Source: Perilla frutescens | Lineage: Eukaryota > Streptophyta > Magnoliopsida > Lamiales > Lamiaceae | Direction of reading: 5' to 3' | DNA: 64,000 nt | Assembly: GCA_026008535.1 (NCBI GenBank) | Contig: BRKX01000013.1 | Span: 55,253,726 to 55,317,725, forward strand | In this document: piece by piece, positions 48,019 to 63,000 of the stretch | How positions within the stretch are numbered: the first letter of the stretch is position 1 | Layout: every line of letters starts with the position of its first letter | Position numbers and translations under genes: made by a program | The notes under the pieces: model-generated | What the model saw: only the letters and a program-made list of their open reading frames with translations | Database searches by the model: none | What the model was told of the DNA's origin: nothing

Positions 48019-51000
48019 CTTCAGAACACCTTCCAGTAAACACATTCTCCCTCACACCAAGAATGGTGGGGGGACGTAATCCATGATCACAGTTAAACTC
48101 TTCAAGAAGATTCCTCATCTTCAGTGCTTCCTCAAAATAATTGTCCTGTGAGAAGTGATTCAGGAAATGATGATAAAAAAAATAGAGAAAATGCTGCTTC
48201 TATGGATGCTTAACAAGGAAAGCGAAATAACAATGCAAAGCCAAATTATTACAGGAAGATATTTACTAAAGTTCAAATGCATGTCCAATTTACACTAGGG
48301 GAACTCGTTATCCCAAATAGCATTCCCAAGTTTTAGTGCATCTAACTGTCCAAATCTGAAACACAGATACGTTTCTGCTTTGATAGAAAATAAGAAGAAA
48401 AAAGTGTCAAGCCTGATAACCGATGCAAAGAAACATTGTGCAGCAGACATATCTTTGCCAACATTAGAATCAGAATATTAATTAACTGAAAGATCAAGGG
48501 CAAATCATTACTCTCAACATCATCTAGTTCATCACAGTTTATGAGTGGAAATCCAAAACTCCAGATATCACAGCAGAATTACATTGGCAGGGAACTTTAT
48601 ATTGGGATCATGCAAAACAGAAATATAGTAATGCAAACCTGATTCATGTCAATTGTCTGAACAGCATTGCCACGAGTGAAGACTACTGCATGATTCTGAT
48701 TTTCAGGTTTCCCTTCACCAATTTTAGGATTCCCTGGTAGCTTTATTGAATAGATCTCCTGTAATGTTTTTTATTTTATTTTTTCAGTACCCAATACACA
48801 ATGACTCAAATGACAACTGTTGTGACAAGGCATACTAGACAAGGTATTTATATAGACAGCTCTGAGGTTTTTGCTAGAGAACATAAGCGTGGTATACATG
48901 AATCAGTTCCATAATTAACACATCCTTCAAGAACAAAATGATAATCTATGAAATTAGCAAGGAAACTATGGTCAGATCAGCAGCTAAGTCACACTTGGAC
49001 GTAACCCCTTAAAGGTTTCATTCTGGGATTCAGTTCTTACTAAAACTGCAAAGAAGCTTGCAGGTTTCCCACTTGTGACATGATACAACACGATATCCAA
49101 ATGTCTGTCTCCAAATTGGTGTGGAGCTTCCATCAGGAAGACCCAGATCAAGTATAAGGGATGAAACTTATTCTCAAAAGTTGTGGTATAGGGTATTAAA
49201 ACGAGCTGGGTCTGTTATGGGTTACCCCACATTTTGCAACATTATCCCAAAATTGTGTTGGTCTGTCACTGTCTATTTGTTTAAAAAAGATAGGGGGCAT
49301 TTTAACAATTTAGAGGAATCCATTGATGAGGTGTGGAAGAGTATAAAATTTAGGGACACATGGTGTCTTTCAAACCACAGAGAACTTGGGGCACTGTCAT
49401 TTAGCTAGTTTTCTATATTTTATTTAGCATTGATTAACATAACGAACACAACACGGACATGCAAATATATTAATACTTTGGATGAAAATTGCAGTAAAAC
49501 AAAACCTATAGCATAAAAAGATTTCTAAGTTCAAAACAGACTAAGAAAATGGTACAACTCGTACAGCGAAGGAACAAAATGAATTTTAACAAATAAGAAG
49601 TCCCCCATTATAGAGTGAGTTGATAACATTCGAACTTGAATTAGATAAACTCCTTCGAAGTGAGACACTGGGTGTAACATAAGAATTCAAATACTTATTA
49701 GCAACTCCAATTTTTTCTTCAAACTTCCTATATATTATGATATTGTTATTTGGCATACAAAACCATACATCCTTAGACTTCCTATTTTTGCCTTTTGACT
49801 TAAAAACAATAAAAGCTGAAACCAACAACTGTTTCTCTTCGGCTCTTCCCTCTGATAAATTTCAGAAATATTGACAAAAGTTTGATTCAGTGTGTGAAAC
49901 GAAAAAACGCTCTAAAATTATACCTCAGGTATCAAAAAAATTAACAGAGATAATCATATGAACCTTGTCTTTTCCGTTGATATCGGCCTTCACAAGTTTT
50001 GAGAAATATTCTGTGTGCACTTTCCCCTCCTTCAGAGTTTCAACCTCATCAATGAAAGCAACTCGGAGAGCTTCATTTCTGTTTTCATATTTTAGACAAT
50101 GTGAGAGAATTGTATGCTGGAAAGCTATCAGCCCAAGGAATTGGTACATCTAACTTGACACAATAATTCCTATGACAAACTGGAAACTTGTATAGCTTAA
50201 GTTGGCAGATTTTCAGCCATGGAGCAGACTATATCAAAAAAATTATCTATTCCACAAATTCTCTATAATGGTTTTATTTTGATAAGGTAATCATTGATTA
50301 GTAGATTAGCTATCTCTAATTAATTAGCATCTAATAGAAACTCAGCAGTTTGCCATTTATGCACAAGATTCTAAGCAAGATCATTCAGTAAGAATGGAGA
50401 TTTGTTATTGATACAGAACCTTTGCATTAACAAAGCAATATCTGCAGCTTCTGGTTTCTGATCTTCCTTTTGCTTTCCATATATCTGACATGTAACAACA
50501 TATGTGAACTTGATATCAGCTTGAGCTCTTGCCTCTGGAGACAACTCAAAACCTTGAACATCAGCTGACTCATTTCCAACAATGCCAGCTTCAACATCTG
50601 AAACTAACCATGACATATCAGATACAAGCATGGGAAGACAAATATATATATACACACACATATATATATGTATGTACTAGTTATCCATAAAATGCAAACC
50701 TCCAAATGACATCCGTTCCAGATAAGCCTGGAGCATCAAAGCTTTCCTGTAGTACATCATGCCCCGAACTGCTTTTCAACAAGGTAGTGAGTAAGAATAA
50801 GTGGAATATAGAAATAAACAATGCTTCAATACCACATACTTCTCAACCATGAACAGGTAGGTGGGATGAGAAAATTCATATGCTACTGGAGCCAAACTTA
50901 CATACACAAGGATAGTATGTTTATTCAAGGTACAAAAACAAACATGTATAACCAAATCAATGAAATTTTATCCTCCCTCCGAGATTGCAGTATAATCCCC

Positions 51001-54000
51001 TTAGACCTGAAGAGATTAACATAACAAAAATCCAAAAAAATCATCACTACACTAGGATTATCCGGAAAATGTCAGACTCCCGTGACTGATGTCGGGCCAC
51101 CAGCACCAATCCTGCCCTTGTCACGGATTTCTTCAATACCTCTGTGGAAGACCGCCAGCGACCACACCTCAGCCAAGCTACAGCATTGCTATAGTGTTGG
51201 TATTTTGCTTTTAAATATGCATAGCGGGGTGGGGGGACTTGCCCGGCCGTTCTTTGTACTTTCTTGTTTTTTGGCTTTTTAATGCAAAGCGTCATCGCTA
51301 GCCATATTTTTAGGACGGGCTATTAAAGTGGGAAGGTGATCAACTGAAGACCAACAAGTGAGCGTTGCAATCAGCATCCCCCTCTCCAACTCAATGCGTT
51401 GTAATTTGTTGCCTACTGTTATAATGTACTTGTTTTTAGCATTTAATGAGAAGTTGATTTGCATATTTGTACCAATGATATGTCAACTTGTTGTGACCAA
51501 TAAAAGCACCTACGGGTGTGAATTCACTGAATTGTGTCATCATCATGCACCACCTTCGAGAAAGTTTACAACAGTGAGGCGGAAGTAGTCACAAAAAAGA
51601 CTACTAGCCGCACAGTACGCTAATTTACTAATCCACTACAAGCACCACGTGACCCCGTGTGAGTCCGTGATTGCAGCAACTTTTTAGTTTATTTCTCATG
51701 CTTTATATGTTTATTACAGCAACAATGATCATTTTTTAATTGACTATTAATATAATCTCTTTTGTTATAATCTTTGAAGTTCACAAAGAGAGGGAAATAT
51801 GTTGTTTGGACAAACAGAACCAAGACACTTGTAACATTAAGAGGGAAAAAATAGAAAGGAATACAATAAAGAACAGCAGAAGAATCACCTGTTCTAGCAA
51901 GAGTTTGACCTCGATAAGAAGCCCAAAACCGAAGTTCTAATATATGATTAGGATTATCACCAAGTTCCAACTCTGATGTAGTCTCATCACGTCCAATCCG
52001 CGCAAGGAAATTTTTCCATTCATCTGTATATGAAGAAAAAGACATCACAGTAAATGAAACTAATGTAGTATTTTTTTTTTAATAACGATATAACATTGTA
52101 CAAGCTTCACTTCAATAATTTGGAAGAAGAACGAATCATACAACGTAAACACAAAAATCCACAACAAGTTGAAGTAAATTGTATATAATTACAATAAAGT
52201 AATATGAAAAATAATTCAAAAAGACAGACCATTAATTACAAAAATAACAGAACATAAGGTATAACCATCATTGCAAGCATCGAAGTGTGGCCACCTCCGC
52301 ATTGAAAAGGTGAATAAAAAATTATCGAAAAAATATTTTTCTTTGTTGTAATAACATTTTTTTACTTGGAAGAGGTAAAGTCAATTCTACTCGATAACAA
52401 GAAGGGAGTTAAATAGCAACTGGTTTGCGTCAAGACATAGAGACTCAGAAATGGTCATATAGCTTTATGAGCTCCATAATATCAAGAACAAACAAAATCA
52501 AAAAAGCCATGCTATATTTATCCCCTGGTTATATCAGAAGTAATTTCATTGCTTAATAATCTAAAAATACCCAATTCATTTTGGATTCAGTGGATGGATG
52601 ACTCCGAGCTCATTCTCTAGCTTAGTTGTAACATTCCTACTATTTCTCTTTTATTAGGTTCAGTAAATGAAGTATTATGGAACACACTGCATAAAAAGAT
52701 ATGTATGTAATTGTTCATGTTCTTTTATGTAGCGTGTCCAACAATACTTCATTTAGTGAACCTAATAAAGTCCGAACATTAGTTGGGGGGGGGGGGGGGT
52801 TCGGTAAAAGAAAAATAGTGGGGATGTTACAAAAATTACGTAATTGTTCATGTTCTTTTATTCAGTTTCTCTTTTACCAAACAAAAAAAAAAGCCCCACA
52901 AATATTTGGACTTTATTAGGTTCACTCCACATTTTTTTAAATATTTTTTATGATGATATTTTAAGAGTTTGGATTTTGTTAGATTTGGGTCTTATTTGTA
53001 CCATAATGAAAAGAAGTGGTTGAATTGGATGAAAAGAATAGTTTATGAGCCACAATTTGCACCTTGGGTATAAGGTCAAGGTCTAATTTGTTCCCAAGAG
53101 AAAAACCAAAAACATTTGAAACCTCCAATAGGAAACAAGAAAGCCTGCATCATTCAAAACAAGCCAGGCATACCCGGATATATCTTTTGAAGGTAAAAGA
53201 GTGTTGTGATGCCATCTTCATTTTTCTTTAGAAGCTCAGACATGCTGTACAGCACGGTCTCTGAGTAATATGGAGTGAACACACTGCATAAAAGAACATG
53301 AACAATTACGTACATATTCAAATCAAGCTACTGAGCCAAATAACTGAAGTCACATCAAGCAACTACCTAAAGGATAGCATCTCTCGGACAGGCTTAGCTA
53401 CAGGCATCTCCATAAAGAGGGAATTAGTGAAAAACTGTAGCCGCCTTCTAGCCTCAAGATTCTTGGGGATATTTGCAGCAGAGTCTTTGATCGTAAGTAG
53501 TGAATACAATCTACTGACTTGAGCTTTCTAGAGATATATTAAGTAGACAAGCTCTTAGTACAATAATATATAATTTGATAGGCAGCAAAAAGATAGGAAG
53601 TACAGGTGCCAAGAAAGCCTACCAACTCTGCATCTTTAGGCCACTTCAATTTTTGAAAGAGACGACCTTCAGTTCGGGCTCTTGACAGCATATTCCACGT
53701 CTCATAATTATCTCTACATATTAATTGAGTTATATAATTTGGGATTCCAGGGAAGCCCGCACCCCCAAAAAGACAAAAAGAAAGAAAATAAGATAATGAA
53801 CCATTCATACAAACCTCATGTCGATAGATAGGACATCCATTCGCATAACATCATACAGATCTAAAATAGCTTTAACAGCACCAATTTCGAGTTCAGGAGT
53901 TCGATCCTTTTTCTGCAGATATATTTAACCATTCAAGCAAGTTGAGATTAAAAAAATTTAAAAAAATCAAATAGTCCATTCAAGTCACAAAAAACAAGGG

Positions 54001-57000
54001 ATACACTATACAGCATCTAAAAGTTAATATTAACAATCCACTTCAAATTCCTAAATATTTGCCCCCGTGATAATTTTATTCAACAATCAATATTACAGCC
54101 ATTAACTTGACGGCCTGCATACTGTTCTCAAACCAGTACATTGCACCATCAATCATCGATGGCCAATGTTCAATTTCTGTTTTAAAAAAGAGGTCAAGTC
54201 AAGCTCAAGGCTAAATTAATGTTTGCCAGGGATTTTAAGAGTTAATCCTATAGAGAATGAGGATAATACTACACTGTCAGTTTTGGATCCAAGCGGGATG
54301 ATTTTATGGCAAATCTTTTAAAATTTCTTCTTTCCTCAAGTGTCCTACCCTCCTTTTCCTTTCTTTAAACCTATTTAGAATGTTCCTGTATCTAGGAAGG
54401 TGGCTCATTATCCACACCATCCTCTTCCCCCAAATTAGAGTATTTTGTGCAGGAATCTTTCTAAAGATCTAGACCAGTGTTTTTCTTCATTGTTCTGTTT
54501 TATATTAGTTTATGGTATAAAGTGAAATGGTAACTGAGCTTATAGTGGATTTTGCCATGTTCAGTAAACAATCTGTTTTTGCCAAATCTTGGAGGATTTA
54601 TCAACAAAAAGGGTCCAGTGTTTTCGGGAGTTACAAGGAGTAAAAGAATTATGACGATTGTAAACAATCCTTAGACGTGGTGTAGGATGGGGTTCAGTGG
54701 GTTGGTTGGTGGGTCTCAAATCATAAAAATGTAGGCGTTCTTTGAATATTTTGTTTCAGATTTTGCTAGAGATCAGAGTTGCATGATAAGATAGGATGGG
54801 TCTCAATATTAAGGAACCAATAACTCCTTTATACTGTTTCGTTCTTTTGCACAGTTTCATTCTCTTTTAATAAATTTTCATGTTTCTTAGTTCAAATAAG
54901 AAAAGGAAATAAAAGCAAACTTCTACAAACCAATATTCCCAGGAGTGCAGTGACTTTCTGTATAACAAGCGGTAGTTTGTCCAACTGAATATCAACAAGG
55001 ATACTCCTGTTCACTATGCTCTGTTGGATGTCTTCATATATTCTCTCAACCCTGACATGTTCTCAAGGGAATATTAAATAAACTTCGACAAACCAATAAA
55101 TGCTCACATGAGAAATCTGGGAGCCACAGCTGTAGAGAAAAACCAGAATATTAAATAAACTTACCACTTCTTTCCTTCATCGTCCAATATTTCTGTAAGG
55201 ATAAATTTGACGCTGTAAAAGCACTCCTCAACAGCATATTTCATGTAATCATCCCTTGAGATTCTTTCCCAGAGCTCTTCTAGTGAATCTTTAGTCTCCT
55301 TACTCTCTACAGCAATATCTTTTGCCAGGAATATCTACAAAAAAATTGCAGGAGTAGATCGCATCAGATAAAAATCATAAAATAAATAGATGCCAGGTAT
55401 ATCAATCAATTAATTAAGAACACTAACAGACATCAGCAGACCTTGCTAGCTAGAAGAAAAAGTGGCCACTGGACAAGTGGAAGGCTCTGTGAATTTTTAG
55501 GCATTTGAAGCAACTCCATTTCCCTATGCATCGTACAAGAGCAGCATTTAGAATCAGATTGAAGCAATCTAAAACAATTGTAGCAAATCCAACAAGATGA
55601 TACAGCAGCTGGAAAGTAAAACTCACAAATCATTGATATAATCTTCCTCCCTCAAATTCTTCACAATTTCATTCCAAAATGGGGCAAATTGAGCAGCATC
55701 AATTTTGTTTCTTTCCACAACCTTCAGAGAGAAAAATAAATTAATTTGCCACAATACAACTGAACTACCCAAACATGGCCCAATATGAGAAATGATTAGA
55801 AGAAAGAGCTGCCTATATTTTGGGCATAATAGAATAAGATCGAGACCCTACAATGTGCATTTCCCATTCAACAGACGGATGTTCAAGAAATCAATTGTTT
55901 GTCTATAAAATATACAATTGATTTTTAATTCCACAGCTTCATGATATGGAAGAAAGATGTGTTTAATGATCATACTCATCCGTAAAATTCAAAAGTGTAT
56001 CATAAAAATTTCAGCTTACTCTTAATTTGACTTTCATTTAAATTTGAGAAACCAAACAGAGATCAGTGTACTTGTCATGAACTTATTCCAGGTGAGCAAG
56101 AAGTACAAAGGAACATCATCATATTTGTTGACAGGCACAGCAAGGACTGAACAGCAATGAATGCAAACCAAAGCTAGTAAGCCACAGAGAAACAACAGAA
56201 TGCAGCCTAAATAGCTTCATCTCTGTCTCTCTTGATTCTCCCAGAACCACCAATATCCAGATGTAATTATTTCTTTAGATTGGAATCTTACCTTTACAGA
56301 CATTTGTGACATGCAGGGGAGTTGTTTTAGTTTTATATTGGTAGAAAATATGTAAACTCGGCAATTAATGCTGCTAGCAACTAAAATGTATTAAGCACAT
56401 CCTTGTGATACAGAAGAAAACTTGTTATTTAAAAAAGTGAAGCCCAGTAGACAAACTAATGACATAAAGACAAAGTTCTTAGATATAAGATTGGTCTGCC
56501 ATACACAATCAAAATATCTCAAATTTCTCTATATATCAAAATATCAAATTAGAAGATTCCGCTATGTATATGAAATCCTTAGCCAATACTTTTTAAAGTA
56601 TAGAAGTTTCTCAAAACGTCATGGAAATCATCAGCAGAAACTTTTTATTTCATATTTTTTAAATCAGAACCTTTTTTTACTACTGAGCAACAAGTTCTTT
56701 TTGATAGAAAACGAGAAGAATTGATTAATTATAAGAAATAAAATTACCAAGGCAAGAGGAATCCCAAATTGGACAAACAGAACCAACTACACTACTACAA
56801 TTTCCAACAGTATCAGATATAAGTAAAGCTCTGAAATCTTTACGGTTCGAAATATCCCGGTTCTCAAACATTTTCTCATATTTATTTCTAATCCCTTTTG
56901 CTAATAAGGTTTCCAAGACTTAACGAAAACAAAAAATAGCAGATTCTGGCATAAACCAAAACAGGCCCAGCTTTGATGCCCAACACCACAAATCAGAGAG

Positions 57001-60000
57001 AAAGGACAATGTAATCGAATCTAAACCTATTGAGTATGTTATCCAGAGAATCAAAACAACACAAGCTGAATGCCTTCATCATATCCACATTCCTCAACTC
57101 AAAAGTAACAATAGATGACTCCATGATCCTATAGCTAGTACTCTGTTATGATATGGCCAAAAGTTCTTCATTTTCCTTATATCTTTCAAAAGATTAATTT
57201 TGTAATTTACTACAGCAGAATATAGTCATGAAATAAGAGAGGCACTCCGCACTTGTTCTCTAATGAAGTAAGTCTAACAAACCTGACCAGATGATTGCAC
57301 AGATTCCCTGCAAAAGAAAGATTTAAATTAATTCCATCAGCAAAGCAACTAGCGAGTAAGGATGGTGTTCTTGCATGGTATTCCTTCTGTTCCCTCAGAT
57401 GAAAGTGTCATGATGAAGGAGAAAGAACCTGCTTGGAAGCGGTACGTATAGAGTATTCATGAAAGCTGCAGGAAACTTCTCAAAAAGTTGATGAACAGCA
57501 TCTAGAGACCTAATCTGAAGTCCAAGACAAAAAAAAGATAGGTTGCTGAAGATTAAAACAAGAAAATCAGAAGTAAATCATCCATTACATAACGAAACGA
57601 ATACATTATTTCCAAGACAAACAAAATAGGTCGCTGAAGATTTAAAACAAGGAAATCAGAAGTAAATCATCCATTACATAACGAAACGAATACAATATTT
57701 TATAGTCATAGCAGAAAAGGATGTAAATATGCACATCTGCATCAATACAGAACAAAAGATTCTTCAGGAATTTCACAAAGATAGTGAAATAACTCAGAGT
57801 CCACAATGAACATGTTACCTCTCCAAGGCGATCTCTAGCACCCAGCAGGAAACCTAATATAGCAGATACAATGGTGTAGAACACATGGGTATCCATGAGA
57901 TAAATCTGCAGCACAAAGCAGAGGACAAGAGACATAATCAAAACCTTTAACTAGAATTAATGGCTGAGATTGAAGATAACTACCAAAGCCATCACTGGAA
58001 CACTATAAATATCCACAAATGGAAAGTACAGTTCAAAGACTAAATGCTGAGACTCAAAAGTTGAAAGAAGAAGACAACAAAAATAGAAGAGCCTAAAATT
58101 CAAGACCAAAATAGACCCAAAAAAATCAAGCATACTTACAGCAATTACAGGGGCCCATAAGCTGAGTACTGTGAAAGCATTATGGTTATCTACAAGAGAG
58201 AAATTAGCAAGTTATCAATAGAAATAAAACTGAACTAATAAAAAAAAAGTGTGAAAAATTGGCGCACAATGAATTCACCAGATCACACATGAATCTAGTT
58301 CAAACAGTATCAACCAAACCAATCAAAATGGTCAACAATTACCACCTGGATCCTAACAACTCAAATCTAAATTCTGATAGCAAAGGACACAAGAAAAATA
58401 GGATCTAGGCCCACGAACATTACCATGTAATCTAAAGAACATTATTATTTCTAAAGTATTCAAGCGTGTAACATAAAATAACTCAAGTACCACCACAACC
58501 TTTCTCCATCACTAGAGTAAGGGAGACCAATGGAGGAATAGAAAAGGAAAGATAATGGTAGTAGTAGTAGGGAATGACTTTGATTCCCTGAACATATAGG
58601 GGTATCATTCCTTGTTATCAAACTTCATAGTTCATTCTATTACAATTCCCTCATATCCAAACCCATCAACCAAGCACTCCTAATTTTGTAAATTTACTCT
58701 GCCTCAGAAAATGATATATATCTAAAGCATTATTAAGTTCGCGGATATGCAGCGAGAAAAAATCATTCCACACCAAAACAACAGACAATGCCCGAGTGCA
58801 TCAGGCGACAAAGGTGAGTCTTACTTTTCGACACAATATCATGCCAAGAGTATTCATTTATTCGCAATTTCACTAAGAACTTTGTTGGATCTGCCAATGG
58901 CCTAATCTGCAATGACAAGTTGGAAAGTCCATTAAAATATAGAAATATAATATGTGTGCATTAACCTTTCTATAAAGGAAAATTAACACTTGCCAGGAGG
59001 AAATAAGCAAAAGAAAATTTGCATCCAAGCACAACCAACCAGAAGATCATGTATCTGCAATACACAGATAAGAACTAGATAAGCTGCAATTTTCACGATA
59101 AGCAGAAGTAGAGAAGCTACAAGTTCTACTGGTCAATTAGACATGAATCTATTAAATAATACAGCAATATATAATATTCTTTATAAAATAAAAATGGCAT
59201 TATAAATTTGCAATACTATAGTTTCTAAAAATTGCCTATATCTGTTTCTGTATATAATTTCAATGGGGTAATCAGCTACTCATATTCAGCGAAGAAGAGG
59301 TATCATGATAACATGTGATCATTTTAAGTAATTTCCACTATTTTAACCAAAGAAATAGCATGATAAAATAAAACAGTGAAAATGTATTGGGGATATAGAT
59401 AGGTCGAGATAATTTAAGATATCCATGTATAAAATATCAGAAACTAACAGGAATAGAGTAAGCAGATAACCACGAAATATAGATTTTTTTTAAAGATGAA
59501 CTCTCAATTGGAGAAGATCTTGAGCAAAAATCGTGGAACTAGGTCCTAGAAGTTCTGCAATCCTAAAGAGAACAAGGAATACTATAACCGAATTTCCAGG
59601 TAACCAAACTGGGACAGAAGTTACCAATGTCCTTCCTTCAGTTTATGGTCCACCTCAAAACAAAGGTTCTCCTTTTTTAGGGTCCATTGTTGTATTAAGC
59701 CCCCAAATTAGAAAAGGAAACGGATTAAAAGACAATGCTTCAAAAAAGGATATGTAAAAGAAGAGATGAACAAAGAATGACCACAAAAAGGCTACAGATA
59801 GAAAACAAGCACAGAGAAAGGATAGGGAAAAAGTTTTCAAAAAGAGAAAAGGTCAGCCAATTACTTAATGAAATCTGAAGCTCGTTCATACATGCCTCGG
59901 CCAACATAGTAATGTTCCTACATCACAAGAATAAAAAGATAAGAAAACCAGCATCAAGAATATAACTAAAATTCTTCATTTCATACAAATACTCCATATA

Positions 60001-63000
60001 ATATGTAAACCTGGTGCATCCACTTCATAAGACGAACCAGGGGCCAACTATCGCACCGATCTGACAATCGGTGACATGCTGGGATGTGCAGCAAGAAGCT
60101 CAAGCAGAACTTTGCACCAGCATAGATGGAAAGGATGATTACATAAATTTTATAGACAGCTGAACTGTTATTGTTATTACTCTTATCTTCAAGCGCTTTC
60201 CTGAAATTATAAAATATAAAACAAAACTAAGGAGTTCCATTTATAGCACTAAGAAGAAGAACGGGTACAGAAAAAGGAAAAGGGAGAAAGAAAAATAATT
60301 CCAGGATTTACATACACATAAAGGAAACATATGAAAACTGAAAACAAGGTATAGCTAAGAAAGCGGAGGAAAATTCGAGCAACAGCTAGGTTCCTTGATG
60401 TTGCGTATGCTCCATACATCATTATAATATCCAGAACACCTAAAGGACCAAAGAGAAGGCCAAGAAAAGAAAAGGACACGATTCAGTAAATGATCTGACC
60501 TTAGGTAAAAACCGTAATTAAAAAATCAAAAACTCAAACCAAAATTATATATTACTCTTAAAGAATTTCATCACAAAGTATGTTGGTCCAACACTAAGAA
60601 CTTCACGGATGGTCTTGGAGGTGATATTCCCATTATTGAAGGCAATTATGGTAAGTCCCTGGACAACATAAGAAGGTAAAAATTGTCAATAGAGGTCATT
60701 TGGTGAAGAGCAATCTATCCCAGCAGAGTGAATAACTGAACAAAATATGGAGAAAATAGTTCTTTCAGCAAAATGTGTATTTAAACAATGAGCCGTTTAC
60801 AGCAGCTGTTTTGTGACTTGTGAAAGACATAATACGCTTCCAAAGAAGCAATATTAGAAAAAAGCAAAAATCAAGAACTGAAAAAAAAAAGTATAGATCA
60901 GGCATGCAAGATCAAACCATATACTGCAAACTTTTTGCTAAACACATAGAGATGCGAATAAACCTCTGCAAAAGTATGGTATGTATCAACTATCAAGCAT
61001 CAATTATTTTCTTGTCTTGTAGAACGTATCAAAGTGGTTGATATCCTATGTATTGATTGGTTGGAAAAGTAAATGAGTGAGGACGAATAAAGTCCAAAAT
61101 AGATCGAAATGCATTTTTCGGCCCTACAATTATATAAGATTCAAAAAAAAAAGTAAAATAAAAGAATGATAAGAAATAAAATATAAAAATTATAAATGAG
61201 AAACCGAACCAAGCACAATGGGATGAGGAATCATGAAGCAAAACAAATTTGGGCTGAAGAACAATACTTTATAGTCTAACAGTATCAGACACAATGAAAT
61301 CCTCAAAATCTCTATGGTTTGAAACCCTCCATGTAACCCTAAATTTACCCTATCACGCACTTCTCCACTCTCCTTAGGATTCTCAAACATTCTTTATCTT
61401 TAACCAAAGAGACCAACACAAAGTTGCGACAATTCACACCCATAAAACTTTTCGTCTTTACACCCTTAATACTTTGCACAAGTATATTCCTGAAGACTCT
61501 TAAGGCCCAAACCCTGACATCATCCAGATTCTCAACCAGGTGACTCCTTGCAGCTTCTAACAGCGCACACACACATCTTGCATTGGGAAAAATGAAAATC
61601 CCATGAAATAGAAGGATGATAAGTAGAGCCATCCCATGAAATGATTGTTTAAAAAAAAAACAAAACAAAAATGAGGAGCCATCATTGGGGAAGACCAAAA
61701 TATAGGTTTGTTTATTAGTTTCAGAATTAGTGCACTCATGTTCAAGTTTTCTCACATTTCTTCTCAGTTGGGCCTGAAAATTCAATTTGGCTGCCAATTG
61801 CTGATTCATAACCTAACTTGCTTAAATTGGTAGTGCAATTTGCAACATGGGGATTTTCAGTTCTGCTATTCAGTTCAAGCATCAACTAAAATTGAAATAT
61901 TAGGAATAATTTCTAGTTAGTTGAGGAAAGCGTTCAAATTAAGGATTTTGGGTATCCCACGCCCACCCAAACACGAATTTTGCCGTAGCTACCAATTTTC
62001 CCCTCCATTTTGATAAACCACCCAAATCATAAATCAAATCACATAATTGAATCATCAATTGATAAAAATAAAGTTCATCGCCGAATTCGGACATATTTTC
62101 ACCCCTTAAGTATGTCTTTTCACCAAGTTCATGCTTGATAATATAGGTTAAATTGTTAACAGATATTGGTATTACATGATAAAACAAAAGGAACAGAATA
62201 AAATTTTTTAAAAATCAAACAAAACCAGCAGAAACTAACTAATCTAAAATCCAGTTCAAATAAATCAGATATATCACACCTAAACCCATTTTGCTTGAAT
62301 TATATATCACACCTAAACTTATTTTGCCAGTGAATGGAACCTGGCCTTGATAATTGTCAAGGCCTCATTGCAAGGACCAAGCAACAATAAGCCTAGTTTA
62401 TAATCTGCCCCTATCATGCACCAAACAAGCCATTGAAACTATTAATTTACACAGTAAAAAATGGTTAGGATGGTCTGTGACCACTAAATTCAATACATAA
62501 ATAGCTATATAATATAAGGCACAGGTCCTACTGATGCGTTCTCGAAAATCCAACCAACCTACACTTTTAAGTTCCATTAATACCAATCAAGGTGAATGAA
62601 CTTAGCTATCTACTAGGGTTGATGTTGTATAGGTATTGACCAAAAGAAACATGACTATCAAAAGAATATTCCTGAGGCCACAAAAAGAGAGGATACAGAA
62701 GAGATTTCCAACATCATTTTATTTTCCCTTCAAATTCTGACACCCTATCTTTCTTTAGTGTAAAGAATAGACTTAACAGGTCAACATTTAACAAGTTTAT
62801 TCCTGACTATCAAAAGAATATTCTCGAGTCCATATAAAGAGAGGATACAAAAGAATTTTCCAACACCACCATTTTACTTTCCCTTCAAATTCTTACATCC
62901 TCTCTTTCCATAGTGTCCAGAATAGGCTTAAAAGGTCAACATTGAACAAGTTGTGCCATGCAGACACGAAAATGAAGTTCGTCGTTATTGAAAGAAAAGT

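Noticed and set aside
51047..51650. A CACTA transposon with both ends
   Set aside because: CACTACA at the two sides is in direct, not inverted, orientation, and there are no subterminal repeats; kept only as an unidentified island.
61345..61809. A 154-codon minus-strand open frame
   Set aside because: It lies in the 2.77-kb intron of the callose synthase gene, lacks recognisable domains and would disrupt the consistent exon phase.
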